Positions 18,953 to 27,973 of a stretch of DNA of 49,569 nt are shown piece after piece; the first letter of the stretch is position 1; each line of letters begins with the position of its first letter. Below the pieces are notes generated by a model. That model made no database searches, was not told the DNA's origin, and was given only the letters and a program-made list of their open reading frames with translations. The stretch lies in the NCBI GenBank assembly GCA_043821485.1, contig JBDRCU010000033.1:1-49569 (forward strand), written 5' to 3'. The DNA is from JBDRCU01 sp043821485 (GTDB taxonomy: Bacteria; Patescibacteriota; Minisyncoccia; 2-02-FULL-40-12; IGHO2-01-FULL-4-A). The position numbers and the translations under genes were made by a program.

Positions 18953-19312
18953 TTAAAAATATTTCATAGCGAGCTTAAACAGTGCTAAGTATTCTATCAT
19001 AAATATTACAGTAAAGAGCACTATGTGTACTATCGAGTCCCTGTCAATTGTTATTTTTTTACGCGCCAGAGCTATTGTTCCATAAACAATGAGCATAATC
19101 ACAGTCATAAATCCAAACGTAATCCCTGAAGAAAGATCGAATAACATACTTATTATCACAGTGAATAGAAGCAATTTCTCCACATCCTCACGCAATGCCA
19201 AAACTATTATGAATGCCGGAAATATAAAAAAAGATACTATATTAAAACTGCGAAACAAATAGTCAGCAACATAGATAATTATGAAAGAAATGGCTATTTG
19301 CTTCTGGTTCAC
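18953..19312 (-). CDS. mreD: MreD-like rod-shape protein
   Basis: A small, very hydrophobic protein of 119 residues with about four membrane helices (near 5-25, 25-45, 48-75 and 92-112). MreD is poorly conserved in sequence; the call rests on size, topology, the DLSSGITFG segment after helix 3, and its place between mreC (4-nt overlap) and mrdA (1-nt gap). It would anchor MreC and MreB to the membrane. Confidence 0.75.
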   Translation of the reverse strand: MNQKQIAISFIIIYVADYLFRSFNIVSFFIFPAFIIVLALREDVEKLLLFTVIISMLFDLSSGITFGFMTVIMLIVYGTIALARKKITIDRDSIVHIVLFTVIFMIEYLALFKLAMKYF

Positions 19313-20100
19313 TTTAGTACGAACAACTGCGGCCCAAGCGTTAAATCAAACGCCACTGTTGCTATTACTTTTTTAAATAACGCTCCTTCCTCAAGCTCTA
19401 TACTCTCTATACTGCCTACAAGCAATGCTTCTGGGAATCCGTCCAGTCCGCTTGTCACAACAAGAGTATCGATAGCAACTATGTCCTCCACTGTGATTAA
19501 ATCAAGCTTTATTTTGTCTCCAAGTATTCCAGTAGCCTTTGATAATATATCTGAATTAGCTATTCGCACGCTCATATCATTCCTAGAATCATCCAAAAGC
19601 AAAATCCTCGATGTATCATTAAAAACTTCTTCGACTACACCAGACAATATATTGCCATGCGCAATAACAGGCATGCCAGATTCAACGCCATCGCTATGGC
19701 CAGCATTGATTATTATAGTTGATGTTAAGCCATTTCTCTGAAAATCCAATATCGAAACAGGTAACAATTCCTTCCCGGCTGGAATGCGCACTCCTAATTG
19801 CTCTTTTAGGCGTTCATTCTCGCGCTCCAGTTGCTCAAGTTCGGATATCTTTCCAAGAAGCTGTTTATTCAGCTCCTGCAATTGCCTATTCTCAGTAACG
19901 ACATCTGAAACACGAAAAAACCCTTCAATATATTCTGATATCCACGGAATATCTTTTTGTGCGATATCTTTTGGAATTAATGTAATCCTATATGCAGTAT
20001 TTTGTATAAACCCTCCCAAAACATAATGATTCAAAAATATAATCACAATCACTAATATGAGTGCGAATATCCAATTTTTAAAAAATTTTCTACGAATCAT
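19309..20100 (-). CDS. mreC: Rod-shape protein MreC
   Basis: 263 residues: one N-terminal membrane helix (about 10-30), a coiled coil (about 70-105, LLGKISELEQLERENERLKE) and a beta domain with NAGHSDGVESGMPVI and the DSRNDMSVRI segment. MreC links MreB inside the cell to PBP2 outside. It follows mreB by 18 nt and overlaps mreD by 4 nt. Confidence 0.93.
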   Translation of the reverse strand: MIRRKFFKNWIFALILVIVIIFLNHYVLGGFIQNTAYRITLIPKDIAQKDIPWISEYIEGFFRVSDVVTENRQLQELNKQLLGKISELEQLERENERLKEQLGVRIPAGKELLPVSILDFQRNGLTSTIIINAGHSDGVESGMPVIAHGNILSGVVEEVFNDTSRILLLDDSRNDMSVRIANSDILSKATGILGDKIKLDLITVEDIVAIDTLVVTSGLDGFPEALLVGSIESIELEEGALFKKVIATVAFDLTLGPQLFVLK

Positions 20101-20118
20101 AGACTAAGCAATAAGACT

Positions 20119-21168
20119 CTAGATATATGCTTCTTTTGCACTCCAAACCAATAGAGGTTTCAATTCATCAATGTGCTCAAGCACTATTCCACAACCGCGC
20201 ACAACAGAAGTAAGCGGATCATCAATAATCTCTGCAGGAAGTTTTGTTTCATGACTTATTAATTCATCCAATCCTCTTAACAAACTGCCTCCGCCAGTGA
20301 GAACAATATTCTGATTAAGAAGGTCAGCGATCAATTCAGGCGGAGTTTCTTCAATCGTCGCTTTTATTGCAGATGTGATTTGTTTTATTGAAGGATGAAT
20401 TGCATTTCGTATTTCATTTGACGTCACAATCATTTCCTTCGGCAAACCAGTTAGAATATCTCTTCCTCTTACTTTCTTGCTAAGCTCTTCTTTCATTGGA
20501 TAAGCAGATGCAACTTCAATCTTAATATCTTCTGCACTTGTATCGCCTATCAGCATATTGTGATGCTCACGCATATAACGGCTAATATCTTGCGTCATTT
20601 TATCTCCTGCGACTTTGAGTGCTCGTGACGCAACTACTCCACCCATAGAGATGACTGCTATATCAGTTGTCCCTCCGCCTATATCCACTACGAAGTTAGC
20701 TGAAGCTTCCTGAACAGGAAGACGCGCCCCAATTGCAGCAGCCATTGGTTCTTCGATTAAATATACTTCGCGCGCGCCTGCATTGTATGCTGCATCTTCA
20801 ACTGCTTTCTTTTCGACTTCTGTAATAGACGAGGGGATACCAATAACAACACGCGGACGCGGAATTAATGAAAAAGATTTTTGATGAGCGCGATCAATAA
20901 AATATTTAAGCATTTGTTCTGTTACTTCAAAATCAGAAACAACGCCCGCTACCAAGGGCTTACTAACAGTTATGAATCCTGGGGTACGGCCAACCATTTT
21001 TCTAGCATCTGTACCAATAGCAAGAATTTGACCGGTTTTTTGGTTTATAGCAACAATCGAAGGCTCATCAATAATTATGCCTTCACCTCGAACGTAGACC
21101 AGTGTATTGGCAGTCCCTAGGTCTATACCTATATCTTTAGAAAAAAATCCGAAAAGACGGTTAAGCAT
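20119..21168 (-). CDS. mreB: Rod-shape actin homologue MreB
   Basis: Actin-like ATPase that guides cell-wall elongation. Its 349 residues include phosphate loop 1 (DIGIDLGTANTLVYV, 13-27), the connect region IGIPSSITEVE, phosphate loop 2 (VVDIGGGTTDIAV) and the adenosine motif LTGGGSLLRGLDE. Complete. It is first in mreB-mreC-mreD-mrdA. Only 36 nt separate its ATG from the terminator of the structured RNA upstream, so the operon may depend on read-through from that RNA's strong promoter. Confidence 0.97.
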   Translation of the reverse strand: MLNRLFGFFSKDIGIDLGTANTLVYVRGEGIIIDEPSIVAINQKTGQILAIGTDARKMVGRTPGFITVSKPLVAGVVSDFEVTEQMLKYFIDRAHQKSFSLIPRPRVVIGIPSSITEVEKKAVEDAAYNAGAREVYLIEEPMAAAIGARLPVQEASANFVVDIGGGTTDIAVISMGGVVASRALKVAGDKMTQDISRYMREHHNMLIGDTSAEDIKIEVASAYPMKEELSKKVRGRDILTGLPKEMIVTSNEIRNAIHPSIKQITSAIKATIEETPPELIADLLNQNIVLTGGGSLLRGLDELISHETKLPAEIIDDPLTSVVRGCGIVLEHIDELKPLLVWSAKEAYI

Positions 21169-21199
21169 GGTAGCAACACCTTAGCAAAAAAGGAGGAAA

Positions 21200-21611
21200 T
21201 AAAAAAGCCCTCATATGCATATAGGCTTGATAATATCTTCAGGTCACTGATAAGCCGTGGATTAGAGACAGAAGCCTCTAATATATAAAGAACACTCGGG
21301 AGTACCAACGCCCGAGACGAGGTCCACGACTTGTCAGTGAGCTAAAATTGCGAACCTTGGAACCACCGCCTGCTACCATGCCCATTGAGAGAGCCGGAAG
21401 CAGAACGATGGTTCCAAGCCTGGATTTGGACCAGAAAGAACTAAAAATCCTGCAGCCCAGGGAAAGCTGCCAAAAAGGCCCGTCGAAGCTCTCCCCTTTT
21501 CGACAGACATCCCCTGGGCTTTCGAATCTCAAAGAAAAATAAAATCACGAAATAAGTTCATGAACTTATGTTTCTTCGAGACGCTTTATACCCTTAATTC
21601 TTAAAGTGCGA
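21200..21611 (-). ncRNA. Long structured RNA of unknown class ahead of mreB (sRNA or leader)
   Basis: No convincing protein is encoded here, but the stretch holds nested complementary segments. Domain I pairs 21574-21581 with 21527-21534 around an 18-nt palindrome (21552-21569). Domain II pairs 21512-21520 with 21454-21462 (9 bp) around a 6-bp hairpin. Domain III pairs 21409-21418 with 21356-21365 (10 bp). Domain IV pairs 21323-21340 with 21244-21261 and encloses two hairpins (21295-21316 and 21262-21281), a three-way junction. A consensus promoter precedes it and a terminator follows it. I looked for and did not find the RNase P CR-I motif, a tmRNA tag and T arm, the SRP GGAA/AGCAG loop or the T-box sequence. 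It is either a stand-alone RNA or a regulatory leader of the mre operon. Confidence 0.7.
21205..21228 (-). terminator. Terminator between structured RNA and mreB
   Basis: On the minus strand AAGCC (21224-21228) pairs with GGCTT (21205-21209), with further pairing in the AT-rich palindromic loop and a following run of six T. The GGCTT within domain IV of the RNA (21250-21256 area) could compete for the 5' arm, which would allow antitermination. Confidence 0.55.
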
Positions 21612-21616
21612 TGCTA

Positions 21617-21644
21617 ATTATAACACCTCGACAATCTTTGTCAA
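21617..21644 (-). promoter_or_regulatory. Consensus sigma70 promoter inside the end of proS
   Basis: TTGACA (21639-21644) and TATAAT (21617-21622) on the minus strand, 16 nt apart; both hexamers match the consensus exactly. The -10 box overlaps the proS stop codon. Transcription should start near 21610 and produce the structured RNA. Confidence 0.8.
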
Positions 21645-22856
21645 TTTAATGTTTTCCACAGTTTCAGATCTACGCTTCTTAATCTCTACGCTATCGTCTT
21701 CTACTGTCTTCTTACTCATTACTAATCTTATAGGGCAACCAATCAAGTCCGCATCTGCGAATTTTTCTCCTGGCGCTTTATCAGAACGATCATCATATAT
21801 AACTTCTATACCATGGTCGATTAAATCATCATAAAGCTTATCTGCTTCGGCCTCCACGCCTTCAAGCGCAATGAGATGTACTTTGAATGGCGCAATAGTT
21901 TCTGGCCATACAATCCCCTTATCATCTGACAATACTTCAACAACGGTTCCCATAAGCCTGCCTAGTCCTATTCCATATGAACCCATAATAACAGGCTTAC
22001 TTTCTCCTGCCTCATCTGTGAATACAAGACCGAGAGCTTCCGAATATTTAGTTCCCAGTTTAAAGATATTACCAACTTCAATTGCTTTCTCTTCTTTTAC
22101 TTCATCTTCGTCAACGCCAGCTTCTTTCAATGCTTCATCATTATAGACTTCTTTATTAACTGCCAATTTCTTTTTCCTATCAAGATAAATTGTATCTTCT
22201 CCTGCATTACATAGAGTTTGAAATTCGTGTGAATATTTTGAGAATACACCTCCGCTTGCAAATGTAATAAATGTTTCTTCTCCAATACCACAACGATTAA
22301 AGATATTCATATATGCCTGTTTGGCCTGCTCGTAAAAAGCATCTTGTTCTTCCATCGTCTTATTAAACGAATACAAATCTTTCATTAAAAATTCATGTCC
22401 GCGAAGTATTCCGCTTTTTGCCCTAAATTCTTTACGAAACTTTGTTTGTATCTGATATACATATTTAGGAAGATCCTTGTATGAATTTACATGCTCCCTC
22501 ATAACAGCTGCTAGAGGTTCTTCATGTGTAAATCCAAGACCCACTTCGCTTCCGCTCTTTAATTGCGTCTTAAACCATGCATCCACTGTCTCATCACTCC
22601 AACGATCAGTAAGATCCCATAGTTCCTTATTCTGTAAAACTGTCATCTCTACTTCCTGTCCTCCAATTACATTCATTTCTTCCCGAATAATATTCTCAAT
22701 CTTATTTAATACCCTTAAACCCAATGGCAGATATGAATATACTCCTGCCATTTCCTTATGTACAAAACCGCCTCTTATCAAAAGCTGAGCATTCTTAGCT
22801 ACTTCGTCTTTAGGTGCTTCTTTGCGTGTCCTTGTAAATAATTGTGAAAATTTCAT
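21618..22856 (-). CDS. proS: Prolyl-tRNA synthetase, short form without editing insertion
   Basis: Class II enzyme that charges tRNA-Pro. At 412 residues it is much shorter than the roughly 570-residue bacterial form: the core (FTHEEPLAAVMREH, KFRKEFRAKSGILRGHEF as motif 2) runs on to SYGIGLGRLMGTVVEV (motif 3) without the full INS editing domain, and a C-terminal anticodon domain follows. Mischarged Ala-tRNA-Pro would then need another editor. Last gene of the delta prime-frr-rseP-proS run, 1 nt from rseP. Confidence 0.94.
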   Translation of the reverse strand: MKFSQLFTRTRKEAPKDEVAKNAQLLIRGGFVHKEMAGVYSYLPLGLRVLNKIENIIREEMNVIGGQEVEMTVLQNKELWDLTDRWSDETVDAWFKTQLKSGSEVGLGFTHEEPLAAVMREHVNSYKDLPKYVYQIQTKFRKEFRAKSGILRGHEFLMKDLYSFNKTMEEQDAFYEQAKQAYMNIFNRCGIGEETFITFASGGVFSKYSHEFQTLCNAGEDTIYLDRKKKLAVNKEVYNDEALKEAGVDEDEVKEEKAIEVGNIFKLGTKYSEALGLVFTDEAGESKPVIMGSYGIGLGRLMGTVVEVLSDDKGIVWPETIAPFKVHLIALEGVEAEADKLYDDLIDHGIEVIYDDRSDKAPGEKFADADLIGCPIRLVMSKKTVEDDSVEIKKRRSETVENIKLTKIVEVL

Positions 22857-22857
22857 A

Positions 22858-23940
22858 TTAGAAAAATCTTCCTATATCATTAATCGTCGCATATACGACA
22901 AGGGCGATCAAGAGTAAGAAACCGACGCTGCTCACAGCCATCTCTATCTTCTGTGCAACTGGCTTGCCTTTGCGGAGTTTTTCAAGAATTATGAAAAGCA
23001 ATTTTCCTCCATCCAAAGGAGGAATCGGTAATATATTAAGTATTGTTAGATTCAATGAAATGATTGCTGTAAAGAATATCAAATTACTAAATCCAGCACG
23101 CGCTGCATTTCCTGAAATAACTGCTATGCCAACAGGTCCTGCTATCTGTTTGATTGCATCTCCTCCTGTTGCAAGATCACGAACAATCGCACCAAATCCC
23201 GTAGTGATTCTCCATAAAAATGTACCTGTATCCTGAACACTGCGCCATATTGCTATATGTACCGGATAAGTAACTAGGCCTGATGTAATCATTCCAATAC
23301 CAAGTGCGCCTTCGCCTTCGGGCGGATCAAGACGGGGGACAACTGGCACATCTATACTTTCACTATTTCGTAATAGACTCATAATTATCTCCTCTCCTTT
23401 GTGATCTTCAACGAATATCTGAACATCTTCTAATTCATCAACTGTTATCATCTCGTCTGCAATACTAAGCCCAGCAATCACATCTCCAACGATGAACCCC
23501 GCATCCTCTGCTGGACTATCAGGAGCAATACCCACAATGTTGACTTCAATATCGCGAGCACGTGATGCATTATCATCTGTGATTTGAATACGCGAACCAG
23601 TCATATTAAGAATCGATAACAATACTATTGCCAGCAATATATTCATAATCACGCCAGCAACAACAACTTTTGCCCGCGGACCTGGCGTTGCATGAGAAAA
23701 GCTTCTTGGATTATCCTTGTCCTTTCCATCTTCACCTAGAATACGAACAAATCCACCCAAAGGGATCCAGTTTATTGAATAGATTGTCTCCCCTCTTTTA
23801 ATCCCCCAAATTCTTGGAGGAAAACCAAATCCAAATTCTTCAACTTTCATTCCGGAACGTTTTGCAACAATAAAATGCCCAAATTCATGGACAAAAATCA
23901 GAACCCCCAGAACAATTATTAGTATAATAAGTTCAAACAT
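22858..23940 (-). CDS. rseP: Site-2 intramembrane metalloprotease (RseP family)
   Basis: The 360-residue membrane zinc protease cuts transmembrane substrates such as anti-sigma factors or signal-peptide remnants. Seen: H18-E19-F-G-H22 in the first helix, a PDZ domain at about 120-210 (GIAPDSPAEDAGFIVGD), and the third zinc ligand in NILPIPPLDGG near 300. Complete. Its start overlaps the frr stop by 8 nt. The substrate is unknown. Confidence 0.93.
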   Translation of the reverse strand: MFELIILIIVLGVLIFVHEFGHFIVAKRSGMKVEEFGFGFPPRIWGIKRGETIYSINWIPLGGFVRILGEDGKDKDNPRSFSHATPGPRAKVVVAGVIMNILLAIVLLSILNMTGSRIQITDDNASRARDIEVNIVGIAPDSPAEDAGFIVGDVIAGLSIADEMITVDELEDVQIFVEDHKGEEIIMSLLRNSESIDVPVVPRLDPPEGEGALGIGMITSGLVTYPVHIAIWRSVQDTGTFLWRITTGFGAIVRDLATGGDAIKQIAGPVGIAVISGNAARAGFSNLIFFTAIISLNLTILNILPIPPLDGGKLLFIILEKLRKGKPVAQKIEMAVSSVGFLLLIALVVYATINDIGRFF

Positions 23941-24493
23941 TCAAAATTTCTTCTTCTTTTTTCTTTTCTAATCCTTCAATATTCTTATTGTATTCATCGA
24001 CAACTTTCTGCAAATCATCTTTGCCTGCGAATTTATCATCTTCGCGAATTTCCCCTCCGCGCTCAAGCTTTTGGATCTCATTCCAGATATCTTCACGAAC
24101 ACGCCTAACCTTAATACGCGCCTCTTCTGTCCTTTGTTTCAAAACTTTAATAAAATCCCTTCTTCGCTCTTCCGTAAGAGCGGGTATAACAAGCCTAATC
24201 ACTCCTCCGTCCACTACAGGATTAATCCCTATATCACTTTTTGAAATCGCACCATTTATTGCTTCAATTGAATTTTTATCCCATGGCTGGATTATGAGAA
24301 CACGCGGTTCAGGCACGCTTAAAGAAGCCAGCTCTTTGATAGTCATCTGCTGTTCATAAATAGTAACCTTAATATCTTCAACCAGAGAAGGCGTTGCCCT
24401 GCTTGTACGAATACTCGAAATATCCTGTTTATAGAAATCCAGGATACCTGCAAAGTCTGATTTTTTTTCTTTTAATAATTGCTCTACTGTCAT
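23933..24493 (-). CDS. frr: Ribosome recycling factor
   Basis: Splits post-termination ribosomes together with EF-G. 186 residues of normal length; the three-helix-bundle stretches SIRTSRATPSLVEDI near 26 and PALTEERRRDFIKVLK near 108 are typical, as is the C-terminal NIEGLEKKKEEEIL. It lies between the delta prime gene (13-nt gap) and rseP (8-nt overlap). Confidence 0.97.
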   Translation of the reverse strand: MTVEQLLKEKKSDFAGILDFYKQDISSIRTSRATPSLVEDIKVTIYEQQMTIKELASLSVPEPRVLIIQPWDKNSIEAINGAISKSDIGINPVVDGGVIRLVIPALTEERRRDFIKVLKQRTEEARIKVRRVREDIWNEIQKLERGGEIREDDKFAGKDDLQKVVDEYNKNIEGLEKKKEEEILNV

Positions 24494-24506
24494 AAATGTA
24501 TTTTGT

Positions 24507-25376
24507 CTATATCTTTGTTACAAAAACCTCGAATGCTAATTGATGATTAAACTGCTGTTTGCTGATTATATCATAAAGTTCAAGAAGATATTTCAAAAGC
24601 TTGTAATTTTTTACATCATTGGTTCGGGTATACATAAATAGTATCCAATATAATACTTTCTTTTGCAACTGATCACGGCTGCGCGATCGCACCATGTCTT
24701 GAGTCAAAATAAGCCTATCATGAAGTTTCGCTTTGATTAATTCCATCAATTCTTCTGCGTTCTTCTTAATTTCATCGAATGAATCATCTGCCAGCATTCG
24801 TTTAATAAGTCCTATTCGTCCATTAGAAAATTCAAATAAAAATTTCCTCTGTTCAGCTGACATATTTGCATCTGTAAAGGATTTATCAAAATCAGTTTTT
24901 GAATGAGGCTTGAAATGTACATCCTGACAGCGAGATTTAATTGTTGCAAGCAATATCTCATCATTGTTTGTAATAAGCATTATAACTGTATCCCCTGTTG
25001 GCTCCTCAAGAATTTTTAGTGTTGCATTCTGTGCTTCATCGGTCATATTATGCGCATCATTGATTATCACAACTTTATGCTTTCCACCAGAAGCAGTAAG
25101 TGACAAGAAATTCTTAATTTTTCTTACGTCTCCGATAGTTACAGTGGTAGTGTCCTTACTATCTTCGTCATCTTTGACATCTGAAAGGTCAGGTTTATCT
25201 ATTATAAAAATATCCGTACCAGACCCTGCTACTTTGCCTGCAAGCTCTTCTGCGAATGTCCTTTTGCCGATCATGTCTTGGCCATGGAATAGATAAGCAT
25301 GGGCAAGTTCACCTTTATCTAAAAGACTATCAAATAGATCTTTATTCTGTTTAAAACCCAAAGTTTTCCAAGACAT
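24507..25376 (-). CDS. holB: DNA polymerase III delta prime-like clamp loader subunit
   Basis: The 289-residue AAA-fold protein begins LAHAYLFHGQDMIGKRTFAEE, the clamp-loader form of Walker A but with GKR in place of GKT/S. It then has VVIINDAHNMTDEAQNATLK and KILEEPTGDTVIMLIT, with the SRC motif in IKSRCQDVHF. The degenerate P-loop fits the non-hydrolysing delta prime role in loading the sliding clamp. First gene of a run with frr, rseP and proS. Confidence 0.85.
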   Translation of the reverse strand: MSWKTLGFKQNKDLFDSLLDKGELAHAYLFHGQDMIGKRTFAEELAGKVAGSGTDIFIIDKPDLSDVKDDEDSKDTTTVTIGDVRKIKNFLSLTASGGKHKVVIINDAHNMTDEAQNATLKILEEPTGDTVIMLITNNDEILLATIKSRCQDVHFKPHSKTDFDKSFTDANMSAEQRKFLFEFSNGRIGLIKRMLADDSFDEIKKNAEELMELIKAKLHDRLILTQDMVRSRSRDQLQKKVLYWILFMYTRTNDVKNYKLLKYLLELYDIISKQQFNHQLAFEVFVTKI

Positions 25377-25410
25377 ATTATATATAGCTATATAATGACT
25401 CTAAAACCTT

Positions 25411-25439
25411 TTGACATATACATCAAATCATGATATTAA
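25411..25439 (+). promoter_or_regulatory. Sigma70-like promoter of the 25.5-kb ORF
   Basis: TTGACA at 25411-25416 and TATTAA at 25434-25439 are 17 nt apart. The -35 box matches consensus fully and the -10 box 4 of 6. The TTG of this box is in frame with the ORF but is better read as promoter than as start codon. Confidence 0.6.
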
Positions 25440-25500
25440 ATATCCACAGGAATTGGCCCTACACGGGCATAACAGCGCAAAAGCGCAAAGGAGATGGGAA

Positions 25501-26034
25501 ATGGAAAGTGTCCACGGGTCAGGGCCCGACGACAACGAAGAACTGTCCTCTAAGCCGAAGAAACCGCCAACTCCCCATGAAGAGAACATAGCAAGCTTCA
25601 AGCAACTGCGCGAGATGTTCACCATCTTCCAAGAGGAGACAGCGGAAGGCCTTCTCTACGCTCGGGAAGAGATACAGGAGGTGAAAGCCCTGCGGACAAA
25701 GGACCTGACAGACGAGAGGGTCTTCTTCCTCTACAGGGTCATCCTAGCCTTCGTGAATCAACGGATGGCGACTATCGAAAACGGCTTCCAAGCATTTGGA
25801 GCCATCCAAAATGAGATCATCCCTCGCCTCCAGCCCGGCGATGAAAATCTCTTCCATGACCTGCTGAAAGAAATCTTCCTTCAGTTGGCGAGCGAACAGG
25901 CCTCTGGCAAACACGCACACCCGCACGCCAGAGTAGTCACTGGCAAGGGTACGAACACGCAAAATGCCGACAACAAGCCTCCCAAGGTCGATCTGAGTGG
26001 TAATCTAACAGATGACCCCGGACGACCGCTCTGA
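25501..26034 (+). CDS. Unrecognised 177-residue protein in a GC-rich cassette
   Basis: I do not recognise the family. The ATG at 25501 is chosen because AAAGGAG lies 7 nt upstream, a strong ribosome site; an in-frame TTG at 25411 falls inside the promoter. The protein is hydrophilic, with a Pro/Lys-rich N terminus (SSKPKKPPTPHEEN), a central helical region of about 90 residues (EETAEGLLYAREEIQEVKA, then RMATIENGFQAFGA) and a low-complexity tail. No signal peptide or membrane helix is seen. Codon use is clearly more GC-rich than the neighbours, and a strong hairpin ends the unit. It lies between the delta prime gene and murG on the opposite strand. Transfer or a fast-evolving cassette is inferred. 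Confidence 0.65.
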   Translation: MESVHGSGPDDNEELSSKPKKPPTPHEENIASFKQLREMFTIFQEETAEGLLYAREEIQEVKALRTKDLTDERVFFLYRVILAFVNQRMATIENGFQAFGAIQNEIIPRLQPGDENLFHDLLKEIFLQLASEQASGKHAHPHARVVTGKGTNTQNADNKPPKVDLSGNLTDDPGRPL

Positions 26035-26155
26035 ACTAACGGGTGGAAAGAGAAACCCAACATACCGTAGCCGTCGCCAATCCCCACGAAAAGGAACGCG
26101 GGCTGAACAGCACCTTAGTAAAACATCAGGGAGTCATCATTGAGACCCTGAAACG

Positions 26156-26188
26156 GCCCGGCTACTTGCCCCCGAGTAAGTACCGGGC
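26156..26188. terminator. Strong hairpin between the 25.5-kb ORF and murG
   Basis: GCCCGG (26156-26161) pairs with CCGGGC (26183-26188), continued by TACTT/AAGTA after a one-base bulge; 11 bp in all with a 10-nt loop. It covers the murG stop codon and can serve the convergent transcripts in both directions, though U runs are short. Confidence 0.6.
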
Positions 26189-27274
26189 TATTTCATTTCC
26201 AGCATCTAATTTTGCAAATTCTTTTATTTTTGTAGAAAGTTCGAAACGGTTTTCATAAACTTTAGCAATTACCTCTAACAATATATGCGTTGTGAAATTT
26301 TTTTCAGTTATTACAATTGCTCCATATTTAGATAATACTTGTGCATTAATAAATTGATGATTGCTCGCAGATGTTGGCAATGGCACAAGGATTGATGGTT
26401 TACTCAATGCAGCTAAATCAAATACATTTGAACCTGAACGCGATATCACGACATCAGCCGCTGAATAAGCTGCAGCCATCTGTTGCGCATTAAATGATGC
26501 ATACACTTTGTAATCTTTCTTTATTGTTTCCCCTATAGCACCCTCTTCTTCCTGAATAATCTTTTCTACTCGTTTAGAAATTTCATCATAACTCTTTGTA
26601 CCGCATTGATGGATGATATAATAGTGTTTGGTTAGATCTACAAGAGACAGAATAATCGAATCATTTACTTCCTGCGCTCCGCTTGTTGCCCCCGTTATAA
26701 ACAACACCGGCTTATCCCCCGGCACATTAAAAGCATTCTGCGCCTGATCCTTAGATATAACCTTAAGAAAACTTTTACGCAATGGATTTCCAACTACTTG
26801 TACTCGATCATGTTTAAAATATTGTTTAGCTTCTTCAAATCCAAGAAATACTCTTTTTGCACCACGTCCAAACCATCTATTAACCGCTCCTGGTACTGAA
26901 TCTGAATCATGTACAACGACTGGTATAAACATTATCTTTGCCATAAGAAGCGGGAAGAATGATCCGTATCCGCCCTTTGCAAAAACAACATCAGGCATAT
27001 ACCAAAGCATTATGAAAAAAGTCTGCAGGAAGCCTATTGGAATTTTAAAAAAATCTAGAAAGTTATAAAAACTAAAATAACGCCTCCATTTGGGTGCCAG
27101 AATTTTGTAATCTCTGAACTCTGCTTCAAACACTTCTTTGTGCAATAATTCTCCTGTACCTATGAAACGAATTTCAGTATCAGCCGATTGCTCCAATAAT
27201 GCTTCTGCAACTGCAATAAGCGGATATACATGTCCGCCAGTTCCTCCCCCTGCAAGTAATACTTTCAATGCCAT
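26162..27274 (-). CDS. murG: UDP-GlcNAc:lipid I N-acetylglucosaminyltransferase MurG
   Basis: Adds GlcNAc to lipid I to make lipid II on the inner face of the membrane. 370 residues with the N-terminal glycine-rich loop LAGGGTGGHVYP (7-18), the second-domain FITGATSGAQEVND, and the donor-binding SRSGSNVFDLAA and PLPTSASNHQ. Complete. Last gene of a minus-strand run that starts at mgtC and includes an MFS protein and an O-antigen-ligase-like protein. Confidence 0.96.
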   Translation of the reverse strand: MALKVLLAGGGTGGHVYPLIAVAEALLEQSADTEIRFIGTGELLHKEVFEAEFRDYKILAPKWRRYFSFYNFLDFFKIPIGFLQTFFIMLWYMPDVVFAKGGYGSFFPLLMAKIMFIPVVVHDSDSVPGAVNRWFGRGAKRVFLGFEEAKQYFKHDRVQVVGNPLRKSFLKVISKDQAQNAFNVPGDKPVLFITGATSGAQEVNDSIILSLVDLTKHYYIIHQCGTKSYDEISKRVEKIIQEEEGAIGETIKKDYKVYASFNAQQMAAAYSAADVVISRSGSNVFDLAALSKPSILVPLPTSASNHQFINAQVLSKYGAIVITEKNFTTHILLEVIAKVYENRFELSTKIKEFAKLDAGNEIARYLLGGK

Positions 27275-27283
27275 AGTAATATA

Positions 27284-27973
27284 TTACACGCCCCTTACTT
27301 TAAGTCTAATATGTTTCTTCTTATGTAATGAAAGCTCTTTATGACGTTCTTTGATGGATTTCTTTTCAGACATTGAAATATTCGAATACATACTTGCAAC
27401 AACAACCGCTCCGATGAGATATACAGCAGATAGGGCCACAAATACATAATCAAATCCTAAACGTGATGCAATGAATGAACCAACAAATGCAGCAGTACCG
27501 GTTGCCACGCCTACGCTCAAATCATCAAGCGACCACTCATACCCAATTTTCTCTTTATCAATATGATACGTGAAAAGGATCCTCCATGCCGGAATCTGTA
27601 AAGAGCCTGCGATACCAAGAAGGAATTGAATAATATATAGATGGATTGGGAGCGTAGCAAGAAGGAAAAATAGCGGAACAATTGCCCACATTAATGCTCC
27701 TGCAAGTAAAAAGAAAAATTCATCTTTCTTTCCTCTGGTGCGATCCATGAATCGCGAAATCGGAACTGTTGTAAGTACACGAGCTAACCAATACATAGCA
27801 AAAGCTATTCCAACCATTTCCAGTTTTGAATTTTCAATATTTTCAAGTACAAAAACTGCAAATACCGGAGTCAACATTCCAGGAGAAAACCAAAACAAAA
27901 AATCAGCCACAACTAATTTGCGAATAACCATATTCACCCTAGAATCTTTTTCTCCCATATTTCTATTATACAT
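27284..27973 (-). CDS. Half-length MFS-like membrane protein
   Basis: The 229-residue protein has about six membrane helices and a basic C-terminal tail. The motif GIAFAMYWLARVLTTVPISR with FMDRTRGKK resembles the loop 2-3 signature of the major facilitator superfamily. It is half the usual 12-helix length, so it would have to dimerise or is a reduced form; no leftover second half is seen downstream, where murG starts after 9 nt. It overlaps the O-antigen-ligase-like gene by 8 nt. Substrate unknown. Confidence 0.65.
   Translation of the reverse strand: MYNRNMGEKDSRVNMVIRKLVVADFLFWFSPGMLTPVFAVFVLENIENSKLEMVGIAFAMYWLARVLTTVPISRFMDRTRGKKDEFFFLLAGALMWAIVPLFFLLATLPIHLYIIQFLLGIAGSLQIPAWRILFTYHIDKEKIGYEWSLDDLSVGVATGTAAFVGSFIASRLGFDYVFVALSAVYLIGAVVVASMYSNISMSEKKSIKERHKELSLHKKKHIRLKVRGV

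Noticed and set aside
21278..21532. An 84-residue ORF on the minus strand inside the structured RNA
   Set aside because: No ribosome site and no usual start; base pairing of the DNA explains the sequence better than a protein.
27284..27973. Half-size MFS gene considered as truncated by frameshift
   Set aside because: No second-half coding sequence is seen in any frame; murG begins 9 nt downstream.
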